A DNA stretch of 64,000 nucleotides from Lophius americanus (GCA_037951165.1 JBBDHG010000061.1:1889001-1953000); one strand, 5' to 3'; counted from the stretch's first letter, positions 10,521 through 24,600 are shown. Program-made: numbers and translations. The notes: generated by a model from the letters alone, not told the origin.

Positions 10521-13500
10521 CAAGATATAAATTGTGCTCATCTGTGACAGGGATCAGGACACAAATTGTACATGTACAGTAATATTCCTCAAGATACAGT
10601 CATTTCTAAGCTTTTGATACAAAACCTCCACATTACCCAGCATTTTGGGATGTGTTGAGTTAGAATGAGAGAGGGAGGGAGGTTATTCATCATTATCATA
10701 TATTTAATTTTGATAATGTGTTCATTCATCAAAAGCAACCTAAACAAATAAATGTTATGCTGGATATTTGACAGACAGACAGCTTCAAAAACTGTGTGAC
10801 AAAGAAATTCAGTGACTGCAACAGAGACAGTTTGTTCAGCTGCAACCCCATTGACACACAACACAACCACTCTGCAGGAAATCATTACGGGTCAGAGGTC
10901 ACACAACTAGAGAGCAATTGTAAAGTCAACATAACAACAAAATCAGTAGGTTGTAGCGTTTGTGTAGTAAGTTGTTCAATTTCACCAAAGTGCAACTGCA
11001 TAGAAGCTTCATTCACGCTTTTCTATTCAAGCTGTAGCCTAAAACCTTTGACAGTTGTAATGATCCAAGACATCAAACACGACAAATCACATCCAGTTAA
11101 AACTGAGATGGATCCTCACTTTAGTGCATCTGTATTTAAAAAAGATATCTCACTGATATACTCCAAATGATAACTCAGAAACTCTCCAGCCCCTGGAGAA
11201 AGGAAGTGGATAAATATATTTAATGAACGCGCAGCAGACATAATAGAAACGGCTTCCTCTGCCTCCTACATCATATTTAATAGTGGCGTCTAGTGGCGAT
11301 TCTTAATTTGCAAATTTTAGCTTTAAATTTTGATTGTTATTTCTTTTTGTTAATAAAAGCAGAACATTTTCTGATTTAATAACATGATTTACAATGGATG
11401 TTCTATTTCACTGTGGAAAAATACAAAAAGAAAAACAAATGCACTGTCAATTGGCTGTATTTTATTCAAGACATTCATTGCCCCTTAACGGGATCGTGTT
11501 TTGAATCGTTGAGTGTGTTGAGGAGTACCGCTCATATCTGTATTCCCATCTCAGGGTGCCTACGGAACATTTTGTTGTTGTCTAAAATATTTGCAGTTTA
11601 CTGGCTGCCATATACGGGAGGATGAAGACATTTTAAATCGGTATTTTGTAAAGTAGTGTCGGTGTGATTTTTATCTGTGGTATATTGTTGGATATGTATT
11701 CAAACTGTGTTTTTTTTAATATATGTGAATCTTAGTAAGTCCATGCAGTTAACAGTTTATTATGGGATAATGCTTAATCTTTCCTTTAACACTGTCTGCA
11801 GAATGCATCTAAACGACCTCTTGCTTAATTGGCATGTACATCGCACCTCTAAATCTCTATAAATGCATTGTTTGCCGAGTTGGAATCGTGGAATGGACTT
11901 GTTAGTGCACAAATCAAACACACAGTACAAGTTTGGACACAGTTACTGTGGGGCTTACTCTGTACATGATCTGTAAAACAAGCCCTTTATAATAATGCTT
12001 TTTAACATTTAAATTGTTTTTATGGTATATTTATAGGAGCTTACACAGGGTAAAAATGTACAACGCCATAAATTAAGAATGGTAAAGATGCGAAGCTCTA
12101 AGTTGTGCAATGCATTTACATAACATCCATAAGGCAGATGCAAGAGCTTTGCAAACAAAGTCAGGATGTTTGGAGGCAAAAATGACATTTGAAGTGCACA
12201 GGAAGCTAGAAAACTGGTAAATCAAAACAGAGGGGAGAGGTGAGATGGTCCTTCCACCACTGGGCTTGCATAAGAGCTTTCTAAGATGGTGTATGCAAGG
12301 AAGAGCTGAACAGATATGTCAAATAGACTATGTAATGGTTTGAAGTGCTGAAGCTCAAGCATCTCAAGGCTGCTTAAGATGCACTAGTAGTGAGGCAAAT
12401 ATTTCAATTTAAACCAAAGAAGTGGGAAGAGCTGAAGGCAGTTGTACATACAATATGCCAAGTTATTATTGTGAAAGTTTTTTAAATATTTTCTCATTCA
12501 GAAGAACTGCCTTACAGTCAATAACATAGTGTCACATTTTAAATAATATGGCAGGTGCCATGTTTTCTACTAGAAATAAACTTATTTGGTTTCCTTCTGT
12601 ACTGCTTTTATGTAAAGTTATCTACTGTATAAAAGGTTTTTGTTTAAGCATCGGGTGGAAGTTCATATGCAGATCTCATAAGGGACACTCAATTATACCG
12701 AAACTGAAGAGCAAATATGTGATTTGTTTTCAAGTTCTGTGATTTCTATGCACCGAATTGCAACATTTTGTAACTATGTTAACTTATGTTCCCTACTCTC
12801 AGTTTTTCTGCACCCTTAATTAAGACATATGTCCATGCAAGCAGATATGACACCAGGCTTAACTAACTTAAAGGCTATACTTCACTGTTTTTAAATCTGC
12901 ATGTCATTCAAATACTATATTCCATCACCTGCAGCAAAACATAGTATTTAAAAACTATTACCTTGCTCTACAGGCTTTTACATAGTTCAGTAACAATCCC
13001 ACACATCTTGTGGTGAATCCTGGATGGCGGTATGACATGCTTTTCTGAGAAAAGGGATCAAAAGAAAATATCTATTCATGTTATTAACTGGGGAAAAGAA
13101 TCTGGTATTTGCTATTTTAAAACCCTCGTTTGGTTGCCATTCTGGAGCATGTTTACAGGATATGAGATGCTGCAGCGGGGTTCATGAAGCCCGTCACAAC
13201 ATCAGCTATACAGTTGACCTTGTGCTCTGTGCTATGTACTGTCATCACTGACTTTGAATTGACAGAATATATATACGATGTAAATACAATACTGCCTTCA
13301 AAATACACACACAGGGAAGTAAGTGTTTTAGGATCGTTTCATTGGAAGATTAAAGTGGAAGTTTCTATGCTCCACTCAACGGGGCAACACACTGTCAAAT
13401 TTTGCTTATGATGCCGTCTTATTCCCTTTTGCACTCTCTCCAACATCTGTGCACAACATTCATGCAGGGTTGGCCTTTTTCTAGTGGAGGCGTATCCTCT

Positions 13501-14979
13501 TATTTCTCAATTCCAACTTTTCCCTTTATCTTTCCTTCTCTTGTGATCTCTGTTGTGAACAAATAGCATGAGTAAAGCAGCCACTGTGCATATGGAAAGG
13601 CTTGTATCGCATACTGTTAACACAGTCCCTTCAGCAGACACACTTGAATGGATGCAGCTTGTAATAGCTCGCTGTAGATTATGAGATATGACAAATCATA
13701 TTGATGAGGTGAGAATTTAATACAGCTATTCAGTGAATGTGGGTGGCGTTAATGTAATGCTAATTAAGGCTGTTGCTCATGATGGCTAAACAGTAGTATG
13801 ATTTCAAATACAGCATATTTATTGATCAGAGTTGAAACTGAGCAATTTGAATATTCTAATTTGTAAGTATTTAAATAATCTGTCACCTGACAGCTCTTAA
13901 ATACATGATTGCATGGCAAGATATTACAATTGTCTTGACTTGTGTATGTTTTATAGGCTGAGGGATGAAGGTACATTTAAACATTTCAACTAATGACACC
14001 TTAATGTTCTTTTATTTTACATTCACCAGGAGATCCTCAATTTATTCTACAGTGTAAACAATGGACTATGTTACAACATTTCAGCAGCAGATCTCAGCTA
14101 AATAAAGGAAGCAGATCCTGATCTAATTATTTTTAAGGTACCTGCAATGAAATGGGAAAATGAAATGATAAGCTTTGGGGATATAATTCAATACACTTGC
14201 AGTGTACTGTCATTACTACAGAACAATGTGAAATGGTGTTTACAAACATGAAACCAATCCAAAAGATTTTAGTTTGACTATAATGACTTTTCAAAAAAAC
14301 AATTTTGCAGAGCACAAGTCTTTTTCACACGATTAACATTTGCACTCAGTAGTTACTTAATTGGCTGCAGTTCATTAGATGCAGCGAGGATCTGTTTACC
14401 CGCAGCTTGTAATCTTTGAGGCATGATATAATTCCTACATTTGAAATGTTACACAAGAATTCCTCTTCCTATCGCTAATGTTTTATTGCATTTTTCGGTG
14501 TATTAATTAATCATCAGATTAAACAGGATAATTAACTTTTTTTTATGTTTTTTTTAGAATATGAGTTAAGTTGGAAATCAGTAAACTTGCATTTCAGGCA
14601 TTCAGCCATCTACTTGTGTCTTGATAAATGTCCTCTGTTCCAGAGGCTGTATGAATGTGCATGTTTGTCTGATATTAATGACTGGTAGTTATTGACAAGA
14701 TTTCATATTACAGACCGAACTGCCCAGGGAACAGTCTGTGTAATATGAGCCAAAGGGAAATCTGTGGAATGTAATGGAAAATTTGAATACTCAAATTGAA
14801 TTGGTCGTAACACTGAGTCTCATCAAAATGAACTGTGTAAAATGATATGCATTATGTGTAGAGTTCAACTGGAACACATATTATGGAAAATAAAATTGAT
14901 ATATCATACTGTGATATTTGCTCATTGAAAAAATAATGACTTTTCTCACTTTTTCAACATTTTATTCATACACACATTG
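10521..14979. other. 4.5 kb of AT-rich DNA, no gene or repeat recognised
   Basis: The longest open frame is 124 codons at 10796-11170 (+). It is Ser/Cys-rich with no family motif or splice context and is probably chance. I see no RNA gene, microsatellite or transposon border. Confidence 0.5.
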
Positions 14980-15780
14980 TTATTTAAGTATGTTCGAGAG
15001 GTACATAATATGTATGAGCAGCATTACAGGTGTATGAGTGACGGATGGTTTCAAGATGGAAGGGGGACTGAGCCAAGGATCAGCCCCAAACCCCTTCCTA
15101 GTTGCTACGGAGATGGCTTGACAGATGAGGTCAGGCAGGAGTCTCTGTAGACTATAATGTTTATGGATGACAGTGATCTGTAGTGAGAGCAGAGAGCAGG
15201 CGGAGGAAACGCTGGAGAGGTGGAAGTATGCATGGCTGGTTAGAGGAATGAAGGCCAGTTGCAGCAAAACAGAATACATGTTTGTGAATGGAAGTGAGAG
15301 GGGTGGCACGGTGAGGATGCAACGAGAGTTAGAGAAGATGCAGCAGTTTTAAGCACTTGGGATCAGCTATTCAGAGCGACGGGGAGAGTGGAAAGAGGTG
15401 AAGAAGTGAGTGAAAGCAGTGTGGAATAGGTGGAGAAAAGTTTCAGGAGTTATCTGTGACAGAAAGGTATAGCAGCAAGAATAAAGGGAAGGGGTTAAAA
15501 TACTGGGGGCAGAGCTGGAGGTGACAGAGCAGAAGATATTGAGTTGTTTTTTTTGGAATGGCAAGGATGGACAGGACCTAATGGACATGTGCAAAGGAAA
15601 GATAATGGATCTATTGAGAAGGATGCAAGAGATGGAGCTGCCAGGCAGGAGAATAAAGGGGAAGATCAAACAGGAGGTTTCTGGAAGTGGTGTCAGAGGA
15701 CATGCAGTCGGTTGGTGTGACAGAGGAAGCTGCAGAGGACAGAGCAGTATAGAAAGAGAAGTTCCGCAGTGGTAAACCCC
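14980..15780 (+). pseudogene. Non-LTR retrotransposon RT, C-terminal part, broken
   Basis: In broken frames the + strand reads like the RT C-terminus of a fish LINE. There is a stretch like SALSPFLF..VVMD.LTDEVRQE (around 15060-15145), then CSESREQAEETLERW and KTEYMFVN (15167-15300), then MELPGRR.KGK and a tail like VGVTEEAAEDR (15630-15750). Frameshifts and stops separate the blocks. No poly(A) or tail repeat is clear at the 3' end. It differs in type from the L2-like copies elsewhere in the window. Confidence 0.8.
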
Positions 15781-18700
15781 TAAAGGGAACAGCTATAGGA
15801 AAAAGTACTCAACGTAATTACAGTAAGCAGTCAAAGACAGTAGTAAATCACTCAAATCAAAAACATACAGTAAAAAATTACAGTGACCACTAAAATGCTG
15901 GAGAGCCTTACAGCAAATTATCTTTAGCTGTAGAAAATCTAACTACAACCAAGAATATACTATAAAAAATTACATTAAATTGTCATATATTGTAGAAATC
16001 TTTGCTGGAATAAAGTTACCAAAAATAGCCCATGGTATCACTCCCCATTTCAACTAATTAAATTCCCATTGTGCATAACTTGATGGGTGATACATTTTAT
16101 GATATTTTATAGATATGTCCCTTCTTTACATATATTTTACGTATCTACAGAAGGGACCAGGTCCACTGCCTTAATTCTACATTAGCATCAAACAGAAACA
16201 CCTACTCTGCGCTTTTGCATTTTTTGCAGCAGTGGAAGAGGGTGAGTGGTGAAGTGTTCCAGAACCTTTAATCCAGTAGTTCTACAGTAAACATCTTACC
16301 ATATTCCTGAGCGTGTTTGTGAGAGAAAGAGACAGAAAGATTCTGGCTGGTCATGGGCAAGTGGCTGGAGGTGATCCAGCACCAGAGGCTACGATAATTA
16401 TTAAGACAGTGGAGGGTTTGGTTGAGAAATCTTGCTTATGATGAGTAACGGTAGGGTTTGTATTCAGATGTTGGTCTTCTTTAATCCGAATAATTAAACT
16501 CAAAGCATCCAACACTGCTCTCTAGGAAATATCTAGAGATTACATTTTATTGTGTGATAACAATTTTTAAAAATCTAATGATGTGTTTGGTTAGTGTGCT
16601 TCCGTTACAGCATCAGAGATAAAACCTGTCTTTTTCATTAAAGTAAATACCTCTAAACAGGTGACACAATATGCTGCCATGGATGAGAAGGTCAGTTTAT
16701 ATAGAAAACGATTAATAAGGTTTCCCACTAATTTAGCTCAACTATTCATTATGGCAAAGCTCATTTTTTTCACTTATATGTCAGACTTCGTAAAGCTTCG
16801 TACAGCAGCTGCCATATATGGTCACCTAATCACCTAAAGTGAATGTTACAAGTTCAGAAGATCACCAGTCATTGCTCATAATTCAAGTTGATGTCCAAGT
16901 TTCTAAGACTGAACTGGGTGGTTGTCTTTCCCTAAAACAATTTTGATTGACATTAATAGAGTAAAGGGGAACTATAATTGCATCCCATAACAAAGATGAA
17001 TCATACATTAAACTAACAGCGTTAATCCATGAATTAGTTTCAAAGAAATAATATATAAAATTCAATTCTCTGAGATTAGAGAGCACCTTCGCATGCCATG
17101 GATTCATTACACTATAATACAAGGATAATGAGAAGCAAATTCAATAAAGATATTAATTACATTTTTAATTACTCTTAATTGAAGAAGGCTTAAGGAATTA
17201 ATTTGTCTCAGAAATAGTAGTTCTAAGTGGGCTACAATAATATGGAAAATAATTATTAATACTCAGACAACCCCCATTTGTAAAATTGAGCAGACAGGTG
17301 CTCTAAACCTGTGCACCCTTTCAACACGTGGGCCCTTTCACATTTAAAACAAAGGTAGCGTGCCAGAGCAAGACTCAGCAGGGCTTTTTGGAAAAAATGG
17401 GATCAAGTGACTCATATTTTTTTTTTCTATGTTGCAATACATCTAAGGTTAGAGTGCAGTGAGTGTCTAAAAAACAGGATTCTGTTTTTTACAGTCGAAA
17501 CAAAAATGCTGGAATTAATTCTGAGGATGCATATGACACCTTAATCTTGATCTGTTTGACGTCACTTGAAGTTCAAGTCGGTAAAGTCAACGTAGAATTC
17601 AACCTTTTATTGCCCTAAGGTTAGATAAATCAATTTATTTCCTCAACCAACCAGAGTGGGAGGAGATTATGTGCTCAGTTTTGTTTGTGTGTGTGTGTGT
17701 ATGTGTTCGTGTGTGAGGCTTGGGAACAAGTGATTAGATTTTGAGGCTTATCTAGGAGATGGTATGGATCCAGTATGATTTTTTATTAATCCCAATTTGG
17801 TAATGCCAGACCCATCACAAATCCTACTGTGATGATAACATGACTCATCATGCAAAGAAGTCCTAAATTATGGTTTTGCCATTCTCTGTATTGTAAATAG
17901 CATGACCCATGACGTGTTAATCACGTAGACAAATGACGTCTCAGCTTGTTCTTGCTCTTAACTGAAGCTAAATAGCGGTTATACTGTAAATTATTAAAAC
18001 TCAAGACCATTTATAGCTTCAAGATTCCTCCCAATGGAAATTCATACATGTTCTTCAACATTAAGTGTAGTTTAGGGACTCATATGAAAGAAGCAGCACA
18101 GATCCACATCTTTTTGTTTGTTATTTCTCAGCCCCAGCAGCAAATAGTTGATGGCACAGGTCAAATGCAGCTTGAGAGCAATCCCTTTCATTATACCAAC
18201 AAATGTATAACCAAACAATAGCTAAAAAATGTTTTCCAATGCCTGCTGGAATTAAAGTATTTTCATGCTTAGCCACCAGAAATAAAACTATTGACTCTGA
18301 ACTGGCTCATCCATATCAGCGCCTTTGTCCAACAGCCAAATAGCATATTTCCACTTCTTAGGAGCAGCAATCATCAGTTGCATCACCACTCCACCATAAA
18401 CACTCAATTACTCTGCCTGGAAGCTGAAAAAAAAGGTATATTGCTTGAGTCGGCTCTCTGTTCTGCACCGAGGACCACAGGTACCTGAATACTGTCATTA
18501 GTGGCTGAGTATAGCCCTGTGGTTTGCATGAAAATTGACACTGAAGACTTCAGCCTTTATCCATAAAAAAGCTGCTTCCAAGGAGAAATGGTAAAACAGC
18601 CTGCTGTGGAGCATGGCAGCTGGCTGGGTGTTCAGCTGTGGGCATTATTGCAGCATTCTAAAAGAATAGACAGAAGATAGAAAATACATCCCCAGGGATT

Positions 18701-18828
18701 ACATTATTTAAGATAAAGTGATCATTGTATAGTGCCTGCAAGCATGTTTTGGATTTCAACCACATTCTGACTTTTTTACCAAGGTGACAAACACCATTTC
18801 TCTTAACTGCAATAACTATGTTGGGCGG
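15781..18828. other. No gene seen; AT-rich with a short GT run
   Basis: The part from 15800 to 16010 repeats short tacagta-like words and may be an old repeat remnant. A short (GT)n run lies near 17685-17700. Open frames of 60-80 codons have no recognisable content. Confidence 0.5.
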
Positions 18829-19005
18829 CTGTAGCTCAGATACATTGGTCGATGATCGGTGCTTCGAACCCATGATCCCCCTGTAGTATATAAGTTTTAG
18901 GGTCCTTGAGGAAAATCCTTTACTCCAATATGTACCCAGGCGACTCCCAGGTGATGCCCACTGCACCTCGGGGATGGGTCAAATATACAAAAACCAATGA
19001 ACTTG
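18829..19005 (+). repeat. tRNA-like (pol III type) interspersed repeat
   Basis: An A-box-like tagctcagata (18832-18842) and a B-box-like gcttcgaaccc (18861-18871) start the element. They are followed by ggtccttgagg, ccaggcgactcccagg and ctcggggatgggtcaaat, which I recognise from memory as parts of a common teleost repeat. The spacing between the boxes is short. Probably a decayed SINE-like copy, not a working tRNA. Confidence 0.6.
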
Positions 19006-19265
19006 TCTGGTCTGAGAATACTGGTAGTTTCGGCTGTCTTTAGCGCCGTGGTCTGCAGGGATGGAGGAAACACAGAGAGGGAAGGAGAGACTTATGGAGA
19101 GACTTAACAAGCTGTTCATGGGGGTTGATTCTGTCATAGACTGAAGTCTGGACTCTGGAGGAGATGGGTGTGAGAGCCAAACTAATGTCCATCGTCGACG
19201 ACACGTCTCACCTCCTACATGAGCCTGTGGGGCTTAAGCAGGTCTTTCAGCGTTGACTGCTGTCT
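19006..19265 (+). pseudogene. LINE ORF2 C-terminal fragment
   Basis: The + strand reads ERLNKLF, then after a frame break MSIVDDTSHLLHEPVG, which matches the C-terminal tail typical of some fish LINE ORF2 proteins (LNKLFRRS ... LDDTSHPLHE, from memory). It is short, frameshifted and without ends. It directly follows the tRNA-like repeat. Confidence 0.65.
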
Positions 19266-19419
19266 GTTACTATTCAAGTCACTTTTTGTAGCTTAGAAAA
19301 ACTACTCATCATTTGTTACATTTATAAATGTCACACATCTGTGACTTTGCTTTAAAAACAGTTGGTCATTTCTGTGGCTGGAGGTGTGGGTGTTTTTTCC
19401 TCTTTATTTTATGTTTTCA

Positions 19420-19940
19420 CATGCTTGTCTTGTCTTATCCTATCTAGTCTTGCCTCTTCTAGTCTTATCCTGTTATCTTATTTTGTGAAATCATGTCTAA
19501 CAATTTCTTATCACATGTTTTTCCATGTTGTCTTAGGTTTTATTTCGTAGTCTGGACTTGTCTTTTATTACCTTGTTTTATCCAATGTTATTGTTCATTC
19601 ATCTAATTTTGTATCTTATTTTATCTTACTTTCTCTCATCTTTTTTTTTATTAACGTGTCTTACTCTCATTTCTTATCATATTGGGGTGTAACATTTCCT
19701 AATATTATCCCATCGTATCCAATGTTGTCTTGCCTTGTCTTTTGTTTTCTTATCTTCCATTATCTAGTTTTTTAACTTGGTCTTATCCCCCGTTGTCCTT
19801 CTTTGTTGTATCTTACCCTACAGTATGTACTACATTATCATTTATTATCTTATCTTATCCTATGTCATCCTATTGTGTCTTCCCTTACCTTATCTTATTC
19901 TATTTTATTGTGTTTTATCTTGTCTTATTTTTGCATTTTG
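19420..19940 (+). repeat. Pyrimidine-biased degenerate TCTTA/TCTTG array
   Basis: For about 520 bases the + strand is dominated by words such as tcttatc, tcttgtc and tcctat, with few purine runs. It looks like a worn array of a 5-10 base unit. The long hydrophobic open frames here (for example 19730-20008) are by-products of the composition. Confidence 0.8.
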
Positions 19941-22900
19941 CTGTCCCAGTGTACAGACATGCAGGTCTGGTGAAATGGGTCCACTTAATTGTATGTATGT
20001 CTGTGTGAAATGTGTTCGACCATTACAGTTTGATAGGCTTCACTCCCATACGGCCCGGAAAAGTAAAAGAAATGTTGGATAAAAGAATGCTAATGTTGAA
20101 AAAGAAATACTGTTTCTAAATTTTATATGAATGCACTAATACTAATTAAGTAAGAAACCAGTGCTTACTTAAGACAACTAAACATTCAACCAATACGCAC
20201 CAACAAATAGATTTCCTCTCCGCCCACATTGAACTTTGTCTCTAGGATTTGCAGCATCGGAGTGTCTACTTTCCACATTCTACGGTAAGATGAAGACCCG
20301 AAATCACCTCACACACCCTCTCCGTATTTCTATTATCTTTAATATGCAAGTCAACGTCCCTCATCCTGTTTAGATTTTCATATTCTTACATCTTTACACA
20401 GTGTATAACTCAATATAAGGTCACAGATAGAGTTGTTGCATTGACTGCAACAAAATATGCTGTATGCATATTTTATTTCTGTAATTGATTGTTAATATAT
20501 TTAAAAGTTAAATAACAATATTGACTTGGTTTAATTGTGAAGGAATTCATATATAGGCCAAAGCTTTGCATTCAATTTCAGTTATTATGTCTTGGGTTAC
20601 AACAGTTTATTAAGCATCGATATATTGTAACAAATTTGTCAATAAAACAAATTGAAATGCATTGATTAGAATGTGACACAAGTGACACATTCTAAGTTGC
20701 TGTATTTCTTTACCCCAAATGGTGGAATGCATTCCGAATAGAGATAGGCTGCAGTGAGCAGGCGATAGGTTGTGCAGCCTTTAATTAAAACTCTTCCCTT
20801 TTGTCCTCTTTGCCCTTTTCAGATAAAAAGCCAAGATGAAATTTTGAAAAATGTAAATGTCGACAAATATTTACTTAAATGCTTTTTTTTGTTTTAGACG
20901 TGATATGACTTTGAAATCAGTCTCAGTTATCAAGTTTGGTCTTTCCACCACTTCATCTCTCCCCCTGTCTTTCTCCCTCTCAATTTCCATGTCGCAGTGC
21001 ATCCTCACAAAGAACATAAAGAGAAGAATTGACGTGTGTGATCTGACCCAGCATCAATGCTGCCGCAGCAGTCGTTAGTTTAATGGTCAATTTATTTAGT
21101 GTCTACAGAGTATTCATTGCAGTCAAGCAGATAGTTTACAAAAGCATTCAGCACCATTGAATTCAAAGAACATATAAATGAAGGTGACGGAAAAGTAAAA
21201 GACATAAACAATGAGATTGTAAGAAATGTTCAAATATAGTCAAATTTAATTATGAATGAGAATTTCAATTAGTTCAGGGTCCTTATATTATGCAAATCAT
21301 ATTTATGGGTTAGCAAATAGCAGATAATTAGCTTTGTTGCCAGGCGATGGATATTCTTGATAATTTTAATGAGTAATGACTAATACAGCAGGTAATATAT
21401 TCAAAAAATGATGGTTAATGCAACTGTTATATTTTTACTTCAAATCTGAATTAGTTTTGTTTATTTATTACCTTTAACCTGATACCATTATTTCTAGATA
21501 TGGGCTAATATTTTTTAGGTTAAAATGAACACAGTATCTCAGTGATTGTTGCTGCTTCACACCACATATTTATGTTGTTTTTTTAGTTTGTATGAGCAGC
21601 GTGAATAGCCGTTATGCTATCATTATTTTTCCATTCGCTGTGCAGGCATGCTGAGTGCGAGTGGGATGAATGTAGATCTATGAGTCTATACTGTGTCTGC
21701 AAAGCTGGCATTTGAAAATACTAGTGAAACAGAAACAGGATTTCTCTTCATTCTTTTCGTGTCACAGATGAACTGTGAGACTCCTGATGCATTTCAATTT
21801 CGAACATGACTGAAGCTCCCAGTGTTCACATTTTATGCAAATGGAATGCAGTGTTAGGAGTGCTGTTTCATCGCGCTTTGCAGATACATGTAGTTTGGTT
21901 AAGAGGTGATTTCCTGAGTGCATGTTAGTCAGTGTTCACATGCTGTGCCGACAGGCAGGGGGTCCCCGTTCTCCTGATCCACATCCGCTCAACCGATGCA
22001 GTCCAGGAGGTGTTTTGGTTGCCTGACTGGAAGGATTAAAGACAACTTCAAATACTAATCTTTAATCTGTTCATTACAGCTCCTCTGATTACATAGGAAT
22101 ATGAGCTACACTGAACAGAGGGAGTTAACATCTGAAAACTGTCAATGTATAATCATGCAGACAATGAGAATCATTCAATGGCATGAAATCATCTGACCTC
22201 ATCTGGTCATCATCATCAAATCAATCAAGAGCAAATATTACCAAGAGTAGTATAGCAATATAGCAATTGTATCCAATTATTTCTGGTCAGTTCAGTGCAA
22301 CATTCATATACAGTATATTTTTTTTATAATCAGAGGTTTAGAGAAAAATTAGACATCTGTCCTCGACCCTCAGTTCAGGATCTCAGCTCCAGAAGACAAA
22401 ATGTTCCTGTGAATGTGTTGTCGTGGCTATGTCTACCTCTGCTTCCAATTGTCACTGCACTGTGCTTCACTTTGTGCCATGCAAATGACACGGCGCTTGG
22501 GCATCGGGTTTGGAGAACTGGCTCAAAGAAGGGGGTGGGATGAGCCGGTTGGCTGGTGAGCAAGTGCCATTTAGCTGGTTAACTGAATCGGAAAGTAGGC
22601 AAAGACATGGGTCTGATAAGACATTCATGTAAGGCCTTCCACAAGCAATAATAACTCAGAAAAAAACCTCATCACCATGAATCGCATGTGAAAATAAATT
22701 ACAGACCACATACATGCATATGATAAATCTGACACTACCACACTCTGCAATCCAATGATGAAATCTAGAAAATTAAAGTTCAGAAAATGTCTCTTCAAAT
22801 CCCTCAGTGGTTCAGCTGTCTCTCCCAAAGGTTTCCAAATAGCCATGTCCACCTTTAATAGAAAGAATGATGGATTCTCCTAACCGGTGAGCAGGAAATC

Positions 22901-22979
22901 TCTGCTCCTATTTGTCATCATAAAGCTTGTATTGTTTGACTAGAATATCTATTAGCTGCCTGTTTTATTACCGCTAGTC
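19941..22979. other. 3 kb without recognised genes
   Basis: AT-rich, with scattered open frames of up to 82 codons that overlap on both strands and show no family motif. A stretch at 22620-22860 reads on the - strand as a 75-codon frame and may belong to the RT fragment to its right, but I cannot show that. Confidence 0.5.
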
Positions 22980-23260
22980 CTTCTGGCGTCCTTGCAAAAA
23001 AATGTGACAAGGTGAATCATATGATGAATATAGCGTATGAGAGCGGACCAAGGAAGCAGCCTTGAGGAACCCCACAGTGTAATACTATACTGGAAGACTT
23101 AGCTTCAATAAAAATTGACTCCTTGCTTTCTCAAAAAATAAGTAACTACCCTTTCATGAAAGAGCAGAGGAGGAAAAATCACAACATTCTAAATTTCTCA
23201 GTAATACTTTAGGATCTATTAGATCAAAAGTAGTAGCATAAAATCCAACAATATTGCAGC
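22980..23260 (-). pseudogene. LINE reverse transcriptase fragment
   Basis: On the - strand, bases around 23035-23095 read CGVPQGCFLGPLSYAIFII and then a stop. This is RT motif B of L2/CR1-like LINEs (GVPQGSVLGPLLF in intact copies). The YADD motif is not visible in the same frame. A short, worn piece. Confidence 0.68.
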
Positions 23261-24084
23261 AACTTGATTGTGGGCAAACATTTCCTCTTGTCACTGTTCT
23301 GACACATATGTCAAAGGCTTGAATGGGGGGAAAGTGGAAGGGCGTAGTGGAAACGGGCTAAGGGGTCCCCCATATTTTGTTTGATTTGGTCCAGGAACTT
23401 TTTCTAAAAATCAGCACTCATTTTGTGACAATTCAAAGTGTTAAAGTAGATATAAACAACCCTTTATCTTTTCTCAAGTGAGCGGGGAATGCTCATTATT
23501 CATGTAGCATTGTTTTTTGTGATCACAGAAGGGCTGGTGTGCTCTGCCTTCATGGCTACGCCCTTGAAAGGGCCATATCAAAATTTGTATTTGTTGTATG
23601 GTAGACTACCTTGTTCCCACCTTAAAAGTAGTTTAGTGTTCTTTATAACTCCCACCATACTGTGGTCATTATACTTCAGTTGGCGTTTCCTTTTATGGCC
23701 ATGTTTACAACAAACATGTCTGTGGTTTGTTGTCTGGGGTTTTTCTAAACAGGCTCATCCACTAGCATATTTTGTTTCACTCTGCCTTGGAAGGATTACC
23801 AATCTGTAGATGTGTGTTGTGTCCTTTAAGTCACTGGGGACAGATCATGTGGTATGCTTTCAACTCTTACCATGGGAATGTGTAAAAGGATATCTCTGAA
23901 AGAATTCCCACCTGGGAAGTAGGTTCATGAAATGCAGGTAATTAGTATTTAAATTAATTTAATGCTTAATTCTTTTGATTTCATGCACTACATTATATTA
24001 ATTTGCAGTTTTGTCCATTCAATCAACAAAGAACAAAAAGCTAGATGTCATCAAAGCTATAACTGCATCATTTCCTATCTAGTT
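23261..24084. other. No gene seen
   Basis: It contains a 106-codon open frame at 23489-23809 (+) that is rich in hydrophobic and Cys/Trp residues but resembles no family known to me. No splice or start context supports it. Confidence 0.45.
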
Positions 24085-24255
24085 GAAGAATTGATTAACC
24101 TTGTGCTCAGCTGTTTGGTTGAGCACATTTTGAGTCTCTATTTCTTATTGAAAATATGTGCCACTTCACTAAACCTGTTTATAATATAACCCAGTGGCAG
24201 CATGTATATGTTAAACAGTAAGTGGCCGAGGAGGCAGGCTGTTGAGATACTCCAC
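24085..24255 (-). repeat. Reverse-transcriptase-derived fragment, family B, copy 2
   Basis: Read on the - strand it has ttaacatatacatgctgcca, then cactgggtt, then ataaacaggtttagtgaa, then caaaatgtgctcaacc. It ends with a stem-loop at 24104-24125 (TGCTCAAC / GCTGAGCA arms, one G-U pair). The same order is found in the copies at 34.3, 45.4 and 53.2 kb. Confidence 0.72.
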
Positions 24256-24479
24256 ATTCAGAACAGATTCAGATTTGATTGTTGCATCTCAGATTATATT
24301 CACATATAATAAAAGAACAAAAATCTGCAGCAGCTCAACAATACAATAAATAATAGTCATAATGTGCATTAAAAGTCCTCTTAATAGGTATGTGCTAGAA
24401 ATATGACTTAATAAGATGCAACAATAGTGCAGCATAAAATCCATTGAAACCATTCCAAGAAATGAAAAATACGTTTAAG

Positions 24480-24600
24480 TGTTTAGCTGGTGTTTAAAAG
24501 CTTGATTTCCTGGTGGTAGGAGTCCTTCAGCCTGCTGGTCCTGGATCTGAGGCTGTGATATCGTCTGCATCAGGCCAGCAGTTGAAACGGATCATTATTA
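24480..24600 (-). pseudogene. LINE ORF2 C-terminal scrap
   Basis: The - strand reads RYHSLRSRTSRLKDSYH, like the extreme C-terminus of fish LINE ORF2 proteins (RTSRLKDSF-type, from memory). It is separated from the related fragment at 25.5 kb by another repeat, so the two may be parts of one insertion interrupted later. Confidence 0.5.

Noticed and set aside
10796..11170. 124-codon Ser/Cys-rich open frame
   Set aside because: No recognisable domain or exon borders. Length is within chance expectation for 64 kb on six frames.
18829..18905. Possible tRNA gene
   Set aside because: A-box and B-box-like words are present, but the cloverleaf stems do not pair and the downstream sequence is that of a dispersed repeat.
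19362..20082. Hydrophobic open frames that look like membrane proteins
   Set aside because: The pyrimidine-biased array forces Leu, Ser, Tyr and Cys codons. Two overlapping frames look equally hydrophobic.
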